NCBI GenBank assembly: GCA_965199935.1
Contig: CBDATD010000001.1
Location: 248,001 to 312,000, forward strand
Source of the DNA: JAPPLG01 sp965199935
GTDB lineage: Bacteria; Bdellovibrionota; Bdellovibrionia; Bdellovibrionales; UBA1609
Direction of reading: 5' to 3'
Length of the DNA: 64,000 bases
Both the position numbers and the translations under genes were made by a program. How positions within the stretch are numbered: position 1 is the stretch's first letter; each line of letters opens with the position of its first letter. Shown here in pieces: positions 47,052 to 54,921 of the stretch. The notes under the pieces were generated by a model. The model was not told the origin of the DNA and made no database searches. It saw nothing but the letters and a program-made list of their open reading frames with translations.

Positions 47052-47246
47052 TTAATGCACAATATGATTTTCCACACGAGATAAAGCCATGCAGGCTGTA
47101 CAGCGGGCTTCTTCTCTTAAAGAACTCTTTGAAATGGATTCAACATAAATGTCTAAATCGCCGCAACAAAGGGGGCATTTATTTTGTTCATCCAAGAACT
47201 GAGTTTTTTCCCCGCTGTCTTCGATAATTCTTTGAATTTTTTCCAT
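47052..47246 (-). CDS. Small zinc-ribbon-like protein
   Basis: 64 residues. The ATG at 47246 is preceded by GAGAGGTGATAGAT, a strong ribosome site; a longer frame to 47288 lacks one. Two CxxC pairs (KCPLCCGDL and RCTACMAL) about 25 residues apart suggest a single zinc ribbon, after a short helical N-terminus (EKIQRIIEDSGEKTQFL). No homolog is recognised. It lies 56 bp downstream of the VWA lipoprotein. Confidence 0.65.
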   Translation of the reverse strand: MEKIQRIIEDSGEKTQFLDEQNKCPLCCGDLDIYVESISKSSLREEARCTACMALSRVENHIVH

Positions 47247-47302
47247 ATCTATCACCTCTCTTTGTATAACGTGCAAATTAGATGACAAGACTAAAGAACT
47301 AA

Positions 47303-48637
47303 CTACTCTTTAGGACAGAAAACCGTTAAGCGAATCTGAGAAGACAAGGAAACTCGATCTTCTGTGATCGTCAGATTTTTTCCATCTAATTCATATTTGA
47401 CTTTTTCGCTTCCTCCGTCCTCATCCACCAAACGGACATTTTCGACTCGGTAAGGCTCACAGGACAGTGTAATAGGCAGAGGCCTTTGCAAATAATCAGA
47501 CAATTGACCTAACTGAGAACCATAGTCCCGGTCACAGATAGACAACACTCTCCCGCGTGTTATGTAGGGGTATTCCCTTACGATACTGCTTGAAGGCTCT
47601 GCAAAATCTTCATAAACTTCACCGTAATAGCCCTGTCCCAATTCCTCGTCCTGTTCAGCCAGACAGTCGTCGTCTCCGGGGGGAATGATAATAGCATGAA
47701 CGCTAATGCCTGTGTTCAAACCAATTCTTTGGGCCACTTTACTGTAAAAATTACGAGGATCATCACAAGATCTTAACCTGTAATCGGTTCTGTTTAAGGC
47801 CCACTGCTGTTCTCGATATTCCTCAGAAGATCTCTCATCTTCATCAGACAAAATAACCACCATTAAATGAGAGTGCGGTCTAAAGAAATCCCTTTGAGAG
47901 GAAATATCCAGAGATTTGTTTAAAGCACAAATAGCCCTTTCATCATCCGGACACAAATCTGCTTTTCCCGGCTCCATGCACTCGATAGACTCAGGTCTTT
48001 GAACAGATTCTCTAAACATTTTAATATTTTTTCTATGTTCAGACTGGCTCCCTTGCTCATTGGAAATGTATTTTCTGCCGTTTTTAAATCTAATAAAGTG
48101 ACCGTCCTGATAAGTGCGGTCGCGGTTGTCTGGAGAATCAGATATATCTACCGTCATTATAGCAATGCGGTAATCTAAATATTGAATATCATCTAAGAAT
48201 TGATCAAACTGATTGGCAATGTTTCTTTGTTCGACATGCATAGACCTGGAATTATCTATTACAAAAATAATATCCACCACTCCCATATTGTACGTAGCAG
48301 TAACTGTCATATAAGAATTGGCTCCTTGACTCCTTGGCTCCGCCGGCCTGATTTCTCCTGGACTGCCGCTGTCTGCACCTGAAAATTCCCCGGGAAAGTT
48401 TCCAGCCGCATCAAAGTCTCTTTCCGTATCTACAGAAACGTCCTCACAGCTTGCATCCTCTAACCCAGAAAGATCAAAATCATCACAGCTCGTAGGAGGA
48501 CTGTAATTTAAAACGACTTGATCATTACAGCCGATCAACTGCACAGATAAAGTCAACCCCGCCGCGATCAGAAGAAGAATCAGCTCTTTCTGGTATTCTT
48601 CAAGCCACTTTGCAAACTTTTTCCAAAAACAAGACAT
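47303..48637 (-). CDS. Lipoprotein with von Willebrand factor A domain
   Basis: 444 residues. After a charged 20-residue start comes a hydrophobic segment and a lipobox (QLIG-C followed by N), so the protein is probably lipid-anchored and, by Asn at +2, exported. An acidic linker precedes a VWA domain: VVDIIFVIDNSRSMHVEQ carries the MIDAS DxSxS motif and MVVILSDEDERSS the late aspartates. About ten cysteines in the mature part suggest disulfides. A C-terminal beta domain follows (VRLVDEDGGSEKVKYELDGKNLTI). It is likely a surface or periplasmic adhesion or metal-dependent binding protein; the partner is unknown. Confidence 0.8.
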   Translation of the reverse strand: MSCFWKKFAKWLEEYQKELILLLIAAGLTLSVQLIGCNDQVVLNYSPPTSCDDFDLSGLEDASCEDVSVDTERDFDAAGNFPGEFSGADSGSPGEIRPAEPRSQGANSYMTVTATYNMGVVDIIFVIDNSRSMHVEQRNIANQFDQFLDDIQYLDYRIAIMTVDISDSPDNRDRTYQDGHFIRFKNGRKYISNEQGSQSEHRKNIKMFRESVQRPESIECMEPGKADLCPDDERAICALNKSLDISSQRDFFRPHSHLMVVILSDEDERSSEEYREQQWALNRTDYRLRSCDDPRNFYSKVAQRIGLNTGISVHAIIIPPGDDDCLAEQDEELGQGYYGEVYEDFAEPSSSIVREYPYITRGRVLSICDRDYGSQLGQLSDYLQRPLPITLSCEPYRVENVRLVDEDGGSEKVKYELDGKNLTITEDRVSLSSQIRLTVFCPKE

Positions 48638-48865
48638 ATCAAGTTTACAAACGGCAAAATTTTCAAAAAAGATTAGATTTTTTCAATCTTTTTTGTTGGT
48701 TTTTCCCTGCTCAGTCCTCTAAGACAGTAAAAGAGACCCTTCATTTTTATCTTTATCTCTCAGGACTGTTTCCACCTCAAGCAGAACTGAATTTGATGGT
48801 TAGACAAAAATCATATTTTCGAGTAAGCTTTGAAAAAAAACATCCCTTCAAAGGCTTTGCTCTCA

Positions 48866-49519
48866 ATGGAATATAAAACTCCTTTTCACTCTCCCAACAC
48901 AGACGGCTCCCTGATTGACGTGCAGTTTTTGATCCTGCACTACACAGGCTGTTCTTTGGAAAAAACTTTTGAAATTTTCAAAAATCCCAGCAAAAAAACA
49001 TCCGCTCATTTTGTCATTGACCTAAAGGGCATGATCTACGAAATCGTCTCTTGCTTAGAAAAGCCTCTGAAAGCTTTTCATGCCGGACACAGCATTTGGA
49101 AAAAATGGACCCACCTGAACAATTTTTCCATTGGAGTTGAGCTTGTCAATCTCAACGGAAATTTATTCGACTACACCAAGGAACAATATGTATCTCTCTC
49201 TCGACTGATATTGCATTTACAAAAAATCTATCCTGTTCTCGAATCTCCGGATCGAATTTTAGGGCATGAGCATATTGCCGGCTTTCGAGGCAAGGTGGAC
49301 CCTGGAACACAATTTCATTGGGATAAAATGTTTAGACAAATCTATCCCCCTCAAAAATTTCCAGAAAGAAAACCTGTTCTTCCATTATACTTAAAAGAGC
49401 GTTTTAAAGATTTAACCGAGCGGCTCGACACAGGAGAAAAAAAGTGGGGGGACTTAAACACTTTGCTGGAAAAACAATATCTGCACCACCTGCAAACGGA
49501 AGGGGAGGATGCTTCTTAG
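48866..49519 (+). CDS. N-acetylmuramoyl-L-alanine amidase, AmpD-like
   Basis: 217 residues from the ATG at 48866; a TTG at 48830 would add 12 residues. It is an amidase_2 domain with zinc-ligand motifs FLILHYTG, GHEHIAGFRGKVDPGTQFHW (His and Asp), SAHFVIDLKGMIYEIV and KAFHAGHSIW. No signal peptide is visible, so it is probably cytoplasmic, recycling anhydromuropeptides as AmpD does. A C-terminal extension of ~40 charged residues is extra. It converges with the Flp cassette, overlapping its last gene by 4 bp. Confidence 0.88.
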   Translation: MEYKTPFHSPNTDGSLIDVQFLILHYTGCSLEKTFEIFKNPSKKTSAHFVIDLKGMIYEIVSCLEKPLKAFHAGHSIWKKWTHLNNFSIGVELVNLNGNLFDYTKEQYVSLSRLILHLQKIYPVLESPDRILGHEHIAGFRGKVDPGTQFHWDKMFRQIYPPQKFPERKPVLPLYLKERFKDLTERLDTGEKKWGDLNTLLEKQYLHHLQTEGEDAS

Positions 49520-50511
49520 AAGCCTTTCTTTAGTTTTGGAGGCTGTTTTACAGGATTTTTCTGAGAAGATTTTTGATTCCTCCACAAGAGAAATCCAACA
49601 GCGGCCACACCCACCGCCGCCGCGGCAAAAGCCCCCCATTTTTTGTGTTCTTTCCATTTTATAGAAGTTTTTAAATCCTCTGCATTTTTTTGAATCTCAC
49701 TAGATGTGTAGAACTCTTCCGAGGCGGATGTTGGAGCAGATTTTTTGAGACTTTTTGTCCACAAACAAAAATTTGGAAAAAGAACAGGGCTGTGTTTTAT
49801 CCCTTTAGAAAACACAGGGTGCCGGCAGCTGCCGCTCACCAAAGGAGCGGTCACAATTCTTTTCTGCACCAGCTGGGAAAGAGAAATAATACGGCTCCAT
49901 TTTCTATGGGAAGAGCTGAGGGCAGTCACCCTGTACTCCCCATAAGGAAGGCGGACTTTGTTGGAAAAAACACGTCCGTTGATCAATATTATCTCATGAA
50001 AAGGAAATATCCTCTTTAAAGATACAGAAAGTTTGGCTTGTTTTTTTCTAATGGCGTTAAATTTTTGAATTAAAGGAGGGGGAAACAGCTGAACATCCGG
50101 CTCTAATTGAGGAGCTAAAACAGATGCTGAATACAAAAGGGCCTCTGCCTCCAGACCCTTCCACTCAATTTGAGCCAGGCGGAGAAAAGAATAAAAAATA
50201 ATTTTTTGAGCCTCCGCCGCCCAATCTTTTTGATGCGCCATTTTGACAATAGATCGAAAATAATCCCCAGATTGGTGGAGATGATCCTTCAAAAAAGATC
50301 TCTGAGCCTGCTCCAGCATCAATCTTAACTTTTTAATATCATCCGGCTGAGTTTGAATTTGTTCAAACTGCCTCTGTGCATAAGAAACAGCAGATTCCGT
50401 TTGTACGTACGCGGAAAACTCTTCTAAAGGAGTTTGAGGAGCTTTCAACAGGGTTGAATAAGAAGAAGGCGCTGTGAACAAAATAAAAAACAGAAAAAAA
50501 GAGTGAAACAT
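49516..50511 (-). CDS. Secreted protein with C-terminal membrane segment, unknown
   Basis: 331 residues from the ATG at 50511. The signal peptide is FFLFFILFTAPSSYS. The middle is helical (YAQRQFEQIQTQPDDIKKLRLMLEQAQRSFL), followed by a short beta domain (SVSLKRIFPFHEIILINGRVFSNKVRLPYGEYRV) resembling a PEGA-type carboxypeptidase-regulatory fold, which is weak. A membrane helix near the end (WGAFAAAAVGVAAVGFLLW) precedes a basic tail. It starts 1 bp after the CpaB-like gene, so it belongs to the Flp/Tad-like cassette. Confidence 0.6.
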   Translation of the reverse strand: MFHSFFLFFILFTAPSSYSTLLKAPQTPLEEFSAYVQTESAVSYAQRQFEQIQTQPDDIKKLRLMLEQAQRSFLKDHLHQSGDYFRSIVKMAHQKDWAAEAQKIIFYSFLRLAQIEWKGLEAEALLYSASVLAPQLEPDVQLFPPPLIQKFNAIRKKQAKLSVSLKRIFPFHEIILINGRVFSNKVRLPYGEYRVTALSSSHRKWSRIISLSQLVQKRIVTAPLVSGSCRHPVFSKGIKHSPVLFPNFCLWTKSLKKSAPTSASEEFYTSSEIQKNAEDLKTSIKWKEHKKWGAFAAAAVGVAAVGFLLWRNQKSSQKNPVKQPPKLKKGF

Positions 50512-50512
50512 T

Positions 50513-50983
50513 TTAGATACCTGCCTCAACAGTAATGGATCTTTGTCTTGGAGGATGCAAAATGCGGGAGCCTTGAGCCTTCGGGTTTTGAACTACAGCA
50601 TGAAACATGAGTGAAGATTTTAAAAAAAGAGAAACCTCGTCTTCTGGAATAAGAACTGAAAAGCGGCCTGTTTGCAAACGCACAGCGCGTACTGCCTGTG
50701 CAAACTTATGAGGAACCGATAAGTTTTCCGGTTGATAATAAAGGTCCACAACACCATGGGATAAAATAAGATCACTCACTGCTTCGTGATTTTCCAGCTC
50801 AATCGGCACCATAACAAAACCTTCAGGAATATTATCTGACACCTGAAAAACAGGAGCCTCCGGCTCCTCCTCATTGTTTGTATAGTGAATCCAGGTAAAA
50901 AACAATGAAAATAAAGCCAGCAAAACAAAAACACCCAGATACTGTTTATAACCCTTAAGGAGCGACAGAGCTGGTTGAACCAT
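50513..50983 (-). CDS. CpaB/RcpC-like pilus protein
   Basis: 156 residues: a membrane anchor (YLGVFVLLALFSLFFTWI), then a periplasmic domain. The segment NIPEGFVMVPIELENHEAVSDLILSHGVVDLYYQ resembles the SAF/RcpC region of CpaB proteins, which help assemble Flp pili through the secretin. It is shorter than typical CpaB (~250). It overlaps the 59-residue prepilin-like gene by 29 bp. Assignment is supported mainly by the Flp context. Confidence 0.6.
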   Translation of the reverse strand: MVQPALSLLKGYKQYLGVFVLLALFSLFFTWIHYTNNEEEPEAPVFQVSDNIPEGFVMVPIELENHEAVSDLILSHGVVDLYYQPENLSVPHKFAQAVRAVRLQTGRFSVLIPEDEVSLFLKSSLMFHAVVQNPKAQGSRILHPPRQRSITVEAGI

Positions 50984-51134
50984 AATTCACATTCCGTCCC
51001 ATTTCGTACTTTTTCATTTCTTTCCCAGACTTATCATAGAGATAAAAAATGGAGGATAGAAACCCAAATACAAAAATAAGCATCCATATAAATTCAATAA
51101 AAATCTGACCTCTTTTTTTACGATTATTTTTCAT
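50955..51134 (-). CDS. 59-residue TadE/Flp-type prepilin-like protein
   Basis: This short gene starts at 51134 behind AAGGAGAAACAAT, a near-ideal ribosome site, and ends at 50955. The protein begins MKNNRKKRGQIFIEF and continues with a hydrophobic helix (WMLIFVFGFLSSIFYL) and a polar tail. RG-Q-IFI-E-F matches the class III prepilin pattern: cleavage after Gly, Glu at +5, then an aromatic. Two neighbours show the same motif (RGQGLIEY and KGQAVLEF). It is probably a minor pilin of the cassette. Confidence 0.75.
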   Translation of the reverse strand: MKNNRKKRGQIFIEFIWMLIFVFGFLSSIFYLYDKSGKEMKKYEMGRNVNYGSTSSVAP

Positions 51135-51156
51135 ATTGTTTCTCCTTTAAAACCAA

Positions 51157-51888
51157 TTATTTCATTAATTTGATATGAAAACCTCTTGTCGAACCCTCCA
51201 AACTTACAGAGCAGTGATGGGTGGACACTCCTTTAAGTCCTAATTTTTCACTCAACAACCGAGGCAATAAGGCGAACCCATCCATAACCCAAGAAATTGT
51301 TATCTTTTGATTCTCAGAAAAATTTTGAACGGGTGCATAGCCGGGGGAATCTCCGTCGGGAGGCTCTTTTTGGACAGCCAAAGGAGGCAAAGCAAATGTT
51401 TTTTTCACTTTCTTCATATATTTTTTAGATTGAAATTTAAAATGGGTCCACTGAGCTTGAAATTTTCGTTGAGCCTGTTTCAAAATCTCTTCTTGCTTTC
51501 GAGCAAAAGATTTTTGGGACTGCTTAACTTCCTGCAAAGCCTGCCGGGCTTTTAAAATATTCACAGGCTCTAGGGAAATTAAAGAAGTTTTATATCTCCA
51601 CTCCGCAACACTCCTTCTGAGACGAAGAAATCCAGCCTGCGTGTTCATACGGATAAGTGTTTTCAAAGAACCTTGCAGGGTTTTTTGTATTTTTGCGCCT
51701 GTTTTATAGCAAAGAAAATAAGCTTGATTATAATTTTTCAAGGTCAGCAAAAACGCAAAAGATAAAAGAAATATAGAAATAAACAAAGGCACAAACAATA
51801 ATAATGTCATTGCAATAAATCCTCTGGGATTTGAAGAACCCTTTTTAATTTTATATTCCAAGGATGTATTTCCAAAGATCCTGTCCAT
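51157..51888 (-). CDS. TadG-like pilin-related protein
   Basis: 243 residues. The start at 51888 lies inside the upstream TadE-like gene (82-bp overlap) but has AAGGAG about 10 bases upstream. It gives a basic leader ending NPRG followed by FIAMTLLLFVPLFISIFLLSFAF, a prepilin-like helix without Glu at +5. The ATG at 51810, which overlaps the TadE-like stop, is an alternative that would lose the leader. The rest is a basic helical region (QALQEVKQSQKSFARKQEEILKQAQ) and a C-terminal domain. TadG/TadE identity is by position and leader. Confidence 0.6.
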   Translation of the reverse strand: MDRIFGNTSLEYKIKKGSSNPRGFIAMTLLLFVPLFISIFLLSFAFLLTLKNYNQAYFLCYKTGAKIQKTLQGSLKTLIRMNTQAGFLRLRRSVAEWRYKTSLISLEPVNILKARQALQEVKQSQKSFARKQEEILKQAQRKFQAQWTHFKFQSKKYMKKVKKTFALPPLAVQKEPPDGDSPGYAPVQNFSENQKITISWVMDGFALLPRLLSEKLGLKGVSTHHCSVSLEGSTRGFHIKLMK

Positions 51889-52178
51889 CGTTTTTTATCT
51901 CCTTTCAAGCGAATATTTTTAAGACGGCCCCAAAATAAAACAAACTTGCTTTTCCTCCTTATCTCTTTTTTGCAATGAACCTGGGTATAACCCTTGGCCA
52001 TGCAAAAAAGAGATTCATAAAGTTGTTGGTTGAGATAGGAGCGGACTCCTAACAGCCATGAGATTTGAAAAACAAAAAAAACAACAAATGCATAAACAGA
52101 AAGCAAAACAATAAATTCCAAAACAGCCTGCCCCTTTCTTCTATTTTTTCTTAGGTTTTGAGTCACTGGCGGCCCCAT
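51807..52178 (-). CDS. TadE-like prepilin-related protein
   Basis: 123 residues from the ATG at 52178; a GTG at 52166 is an alternative and both overlap the flp gene. The leader ends RRKGQAVLEF, matching the class III prepilin site (Gly, then Gln, with Glu at +5). It is followed by a hydrophobic helix (VLLSVYAFVVFFVFQISWLLG) and a basic C-terminal part, as in TadE pseudopilins. It is followed by the TadG-like gene in a different frame. Confidence 0.7.
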   Translation of the reverse strand: MGPPVTQNLRKNRRKGQAVLEFIVLLSVYAFVVFFVFQISWLLGVRSYLNQQLYESLFCMAKGYTQVHCKKEIRRKSKFVLFWGRLKNIRLKGDKKRWTGSLEIHPWNIKLKRVLQIPEDLLQ

Positions 52179-52392
52179 TCATAAAATCGCTGAGATCACT
52201 TTTTTTATAATCCGAACTTTTGACAGAATCTGTTTTAGCTTTTTTGTTCGTTCCCTGGAGAGCGTGAATGGCATTGGCGAATCTGGATTTGACTGTTTGA
52301 TTCAAGACCCGAACGATGCCGATGGTCGCCACAGCCATTAAGGCCACCAAAATGAGGTACTCTATTAACCCCTGTCCTCTCTTTTTCTTCAT
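52141..52392 (-). CDS. flp: Flp-type pilin
   Basis: 83 residues from the ATG at 52392 (MKKKRGQGLIEYLILVALMAVATIGIVRVL). The class III prepilin site is G-QGLIEY. A single hydrophobic helix follows, then a polar, Lys/Ser-rich tail (KAKTDSVKSSDYKKSDLSD) longer than in most Flp pilins. The leader CCCCCTGTG in the mRNA sense holds no canonical ribosome site, but GGGGG lies just upstream. It is the first gene of the cassette and so likely the major pilin. Confidence 0.75.
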   Translation of the reverse strand: MKKKRGQGLIEYLILVALMAVATIGIVRVLNQTVKSRFANAIHALQGTNKKAKTDSVKSSDYKKSDLSDFMNGAASDSKPKKK

Positions 52393-52485
52393 AAAACCCC
52401 CTGTGATATGGTTGTACAAAAATAGGTATGCAAAATGAGGAACATGAATAAAGGAGTAAAAAGAGGGTTTTGAGGTGGAATCCGG

Positions 52486-52524
52486 ACCATTTTTGATTCC
52501 ATCGTCCAAAAATGGTTCATTATA
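52486..52524 (-). promoter_or_regulatory. Palindrome beside a candidate -10 box upstream of flp
   Basis: A perfect 10-bp inverted repeat, ACCATTTTTG (52486-52495) and CAAAAATGGT (52507-52516), is separated by 11 bases. Two bases beyond it, on the minus strand, lies TATAAT (52519-52524). If that box is used, transcription would begin inside the palindrome, about 120 bases before flp. This is the geometry of a repressor operator. The -35 at 17-bp spacing is poor. Confidence 0.45.
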
Positions 52525-52686
52525 TTGTGTGTCAAATAAAATGCTGTCTGTCCGGACGAGGATGATCCTTCTTATTGCGGTTACAGGTGTCTATGAAAAT
52601 AAAATCAAAGGAGTTTGAATTGATCTCACACTTTCTGCAAAAAAAGAGGGTGATAAAATTCAGCAGGCGTTTTCACCTCAGGCAGT

Positions 52687-53541
52687 TTAAGCACGGGATT
52701 GGCGGGCCAGTTGAAGAGCATTTTTCAACAAGCAGGCAATAGTCATAGGGCCGACTCCGCCGGGAACAGGGCTGAAATAATCTAAAACACCGTCCAATCC
52801 TTCCGGACAAACATCCCCTTCAAGAACTGTCCTGCCGTTTTTGACAATTCTATGGATCCCCACATCTACAACCACAGCCCCTTTTTTAAAATCTTGTGCT
52901 TTCAACAAATGATGTTTTCCGCAAGCTGAAATAACTACATCAGCCTTTTTTGTATGCTCCCTTAAAATAGAAGTTTGAGAGTGGCATACAGTGACTGTGG
53001 CATTTTTCTTTAACAGCAGTCGAACCATGGGGAGGCCCACAATGAGGCTTCGGCCCACAACCACCGCATGACGGCCTTCAAGAGGAATACCATAGTAATC
53101 CAGCATTGCGGCAATGCCCTGAGGGGTGCAGGGGGAGACAACAGCAGAAGAGGACCATAAAGCTCCTACGCTTTCAACAGTGAGAGCATCTACGTCTTTT
53201 TTAGGCGAAACATGAGAGATTATATTTTGTTGATCTAAGTGTTCAGGCAAAGGCATTTGCACCAAAATACCATGCACCTGTTCATCCTGGTTTAATGAGT
53301 GCAGTGTTTTTACAAGCTCCTCCTGCGTCACATCTGCTGAAAATTTCAACAGTTTTGAATAAATACCGGCCTCCCCGCAAGCCTTTATTTTATGTTTGAC
53401 ATAGACTTCGCCAGCAGGATTGTCTCCCGCCAACAACACGCATAAGCTGGGATGAATCCCTTGCTTTTTTAGCTTCTGTACGTCTTCTTTCACTTGGTCT
53501 TTCAAAGTTTGAGCTACTAGTTTTCCGTTCATTTTCTTCAT
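52687..53541 (-). CDS. folD: Methylenetetrahydrofolate dehydrogenase/cyclohydrolase FolD
   Basis: 284 residues interconverting methylene- and formyl-tetrahydrofolate with NADP. The catalytic segment is GEVYVKHKIKACGEAGI (Tyr and Lys). ILVQMPLPEHLDQQNII, SPKKDVDALTVESVGAL, the NADP loop VVVGRSLIVGLPM and the C-terminal PVPGGVGPMTIACLL are all family hallmarks. It is near gcvT and gcvH, which also feed one-carbon units to folate, though on the opposite strand. Confidence 0.96.
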   Translation of the reverse strand: MKKMNGKLVAQTLKDQVKEDVQKLKKQGIHPSLCVLLAGDNPAGEVYVKHKIKACGEAGIYSKLLKFSADVTQEELVKTLHSLNQDEQVHGILVQMPLPEHLDQQNIISHVSPKKDVDALTVESVGALWSSSAVVSPCTPQGIAAMLDYYGIPLEGRHAVVVGRSLIVGLPMVRLLLKKNATVTVCHSQTSILREHTKKADVVISACGKHHLLKAQDFKKGAVVVDVGIHRIVKNGRTVLEGDVCPEGLDGVLDYFSPVPGGVGPMTIACLLKNALQLARQSRA

Positions 53542-53608
53542 TTCAAAATCCTCATTGAAACCATTTCTTTTTCTTGACCCTCTACATGGAACTGATTAAA
53601 CCTCAGAT

Positions 53609-53779
53609 ATGGAAAGGAAAACTGAAAAAGCTCAACCAGTCAAGATATCAAAGTCGCAAATCCGGCGGATCCCAAAACTAGTAGAATTATATAAAATCAT
53701 CAATACTTATTCTCTGCGGGAGGAGGCTTATGCGGCGGCTTTAGAGGCGTACGTACGTCTGAAAAAGAAAAACCTCTAA
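53609..53779 (+). CDS. 56-residue basic helical ORF upstream of gcvT
   Basis: ATG at 53609 to TAA at 53779. The product begins MERKTEKAQPVKISKSQIRR and continues IPKLVELYKIINTYSLREEAYAAALEAYVRLKKKNL. The even codon use and amphipathic helices look protein-like, and it ends 11 bp before gcvT on the same strand. No good ribosome site is visible and no family is recognised, so it remains tentative. Confidence 0.45.
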   Translation: MERKTEKAQPVKISKSQIRRIPKLVELYKIINTYSLREEAYAAALEAYVRLKKKNL

Positions 53780-53790
53780 CACTCCTATCT

Positions 53791-54852
53791 ATGGGTGAAC
53801 TGAAAACCACACCTCTTTTTGACCATCATAAAAAACTTAAAGCTAAAATAATATCTTTTGCAGGATGGAAAATGCCTTTGGAATTTTCAAATGCAAGAAC
53901 CGAGCATTTGTCCGTAAGAAAAAAGGCGGGAGTGTTTGATGTCTCTCACATGGGGGAAATCTTTATCAAAGACTCCAAAGCCTTAGAGTTTCTATCTTCC
54001 ATCATGACTAATAATATTCAGGATCTTAAAGAAAACCACTGTCAATACACCCTTATGTGCAATGAACAGGGAGGTGTTTTGGACGATATGATTCTTTATT
54101 GCTTTAAAAAACCTTCTGAGTACCTTCTTTGCGTAAATGCCGGCAGCACCGGTAAAATATTAAAATGGATGAAATCTTTTTCAAAAATTTCTGTAGAGGA
54201 CGTTAGCTCACAGTGGGGGCAAATTGCGGTGCAGGGTCCAGAGTCCAAAATATTGATAGAAAAAATCTTCCCATCAGTGTCTTTAAAAAAATTTCAATTT
54301 GATTTTTTTGATTTTCGAAGAGAAAGACATCTCATCTCCCGAACAGGCTACACCGGTGAAGACGGTTTTGAAATTTTATCCCCTTGCAGTCAGGTTTTAA
54401 ATCTTTGGGAGGAATTTATGAATTTAAAGGCAGTTCCAGCAGGGTTGTCTGCAAGAAACACCCTGCGTTTGGAGATGAAATACCCTCTTTACGGTTCGGA
54501 TATGGATGAGACGGTGTCCCCGTGTGAAATGGGATTGGCCTGGGCCTGCAAAAATAAATCTGACTTTGTGGGGAAAACAGCCGCCCTCAAAGCAACCCAA
54601 AGAAGATGGATTGGTTTTGAAATTGCAGAAAAATCAGGCATTCCGAGGCATTCCTATTTACTTTTTTCTAAAGACAAGAAGCAGATAGGGCGTGTGACCA
54701 GCGGCGCCTTCTCTCCTTCTCTGGAGAAAATGATAGGGCTTGCCCTCGTTCAAAAAGAATTCTCTTTTCCAGGAAGTCGTTTTTTTACGCAGATTCACGG
54801 CAGTTTTGCTCTCTCCCAAACGGTTTCCACTCCTTTTTATAGAAAAGATTAG
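53791..54852 (+). CDS. gcvT: Glycine cleavage system aminomethyltransferase GcvT
   Basis: 353-residue T-protein that moves the methylene group from the lipoyl arm of H-protein to tetrahydrofolate. Motifs are TTPLFDHHKKLKAKIISFAGWKMPLEF, RKKAGVFDVSHMGEI, QYTLMCNEQGGVLDDMILY, SRTGYTGEDGFEI, SARNTLRLEMKYPLYGSDMDE and GRVTSGAFSPSLEKMIGLALV. gcvH follows 69 bp downstream. P-protein genes are not in the window. Confidence 0.95.
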   Translation: MGELKTTPLFDHHKKLKAKIISFAGWKMPLEFSNARTEHLSVRKKAGVFDVSHMGEIFIKDSKALEFLSSIMTNNIQDLKENHCQYTLMCNEQGGVLDDMILYCFKKPSEYLLCVNAGSTGKILKWMKSFSKISVEDVSSQWGQIAVQGPESKILIEKIFPSVSLKKFQFDFFDFRRERHLISRTGYTGEDGFEILSPCSQVLNLWEEFMNLKAVPAGLSARNTLRLEMKYPLYGSDMDETVSPCEMGLAWACKNKSDFVGKTAALKATQRRWIGFEIAEKSGIPRHSYLLFSKDKKQIGRVTSGAFSPSLEKMIGLALVQKEFSFPGSRFFTQIHGSFALSQTVSTPFYRKD

Positions 54853-54866
54853 TTTTATTTTATGTT

Positions 54867-54895
54867 TTGAACAAGTAAAATTTCTTTGGTAGAAC
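54867..54895 (+). promoter_or_regulatory. Candidate promoter of gcvH
   Basis: TTGAAC (54867-54872) and TAGAAC (54890-54895) are separated by 17 bp, each matching four of six consensus positions. A strong AAGGAGG ribosome site follows at 54906-54912, 9 bases before the gcvH ATG. Weak evidence on its own; gcvH may also be read from gcvT. Confidence 0.3.
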
Positions 54896-54921
54896 TACTC
54901 ACTTGAAGGAGGCTCTTTTTT

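Noticed and set aside
52519..52535. TTGACA and TATAAT upstream of flp as one promoter
   Set aside because: They are only 5 bp apart on the minus strand, far too close for a -35/-10 pair.
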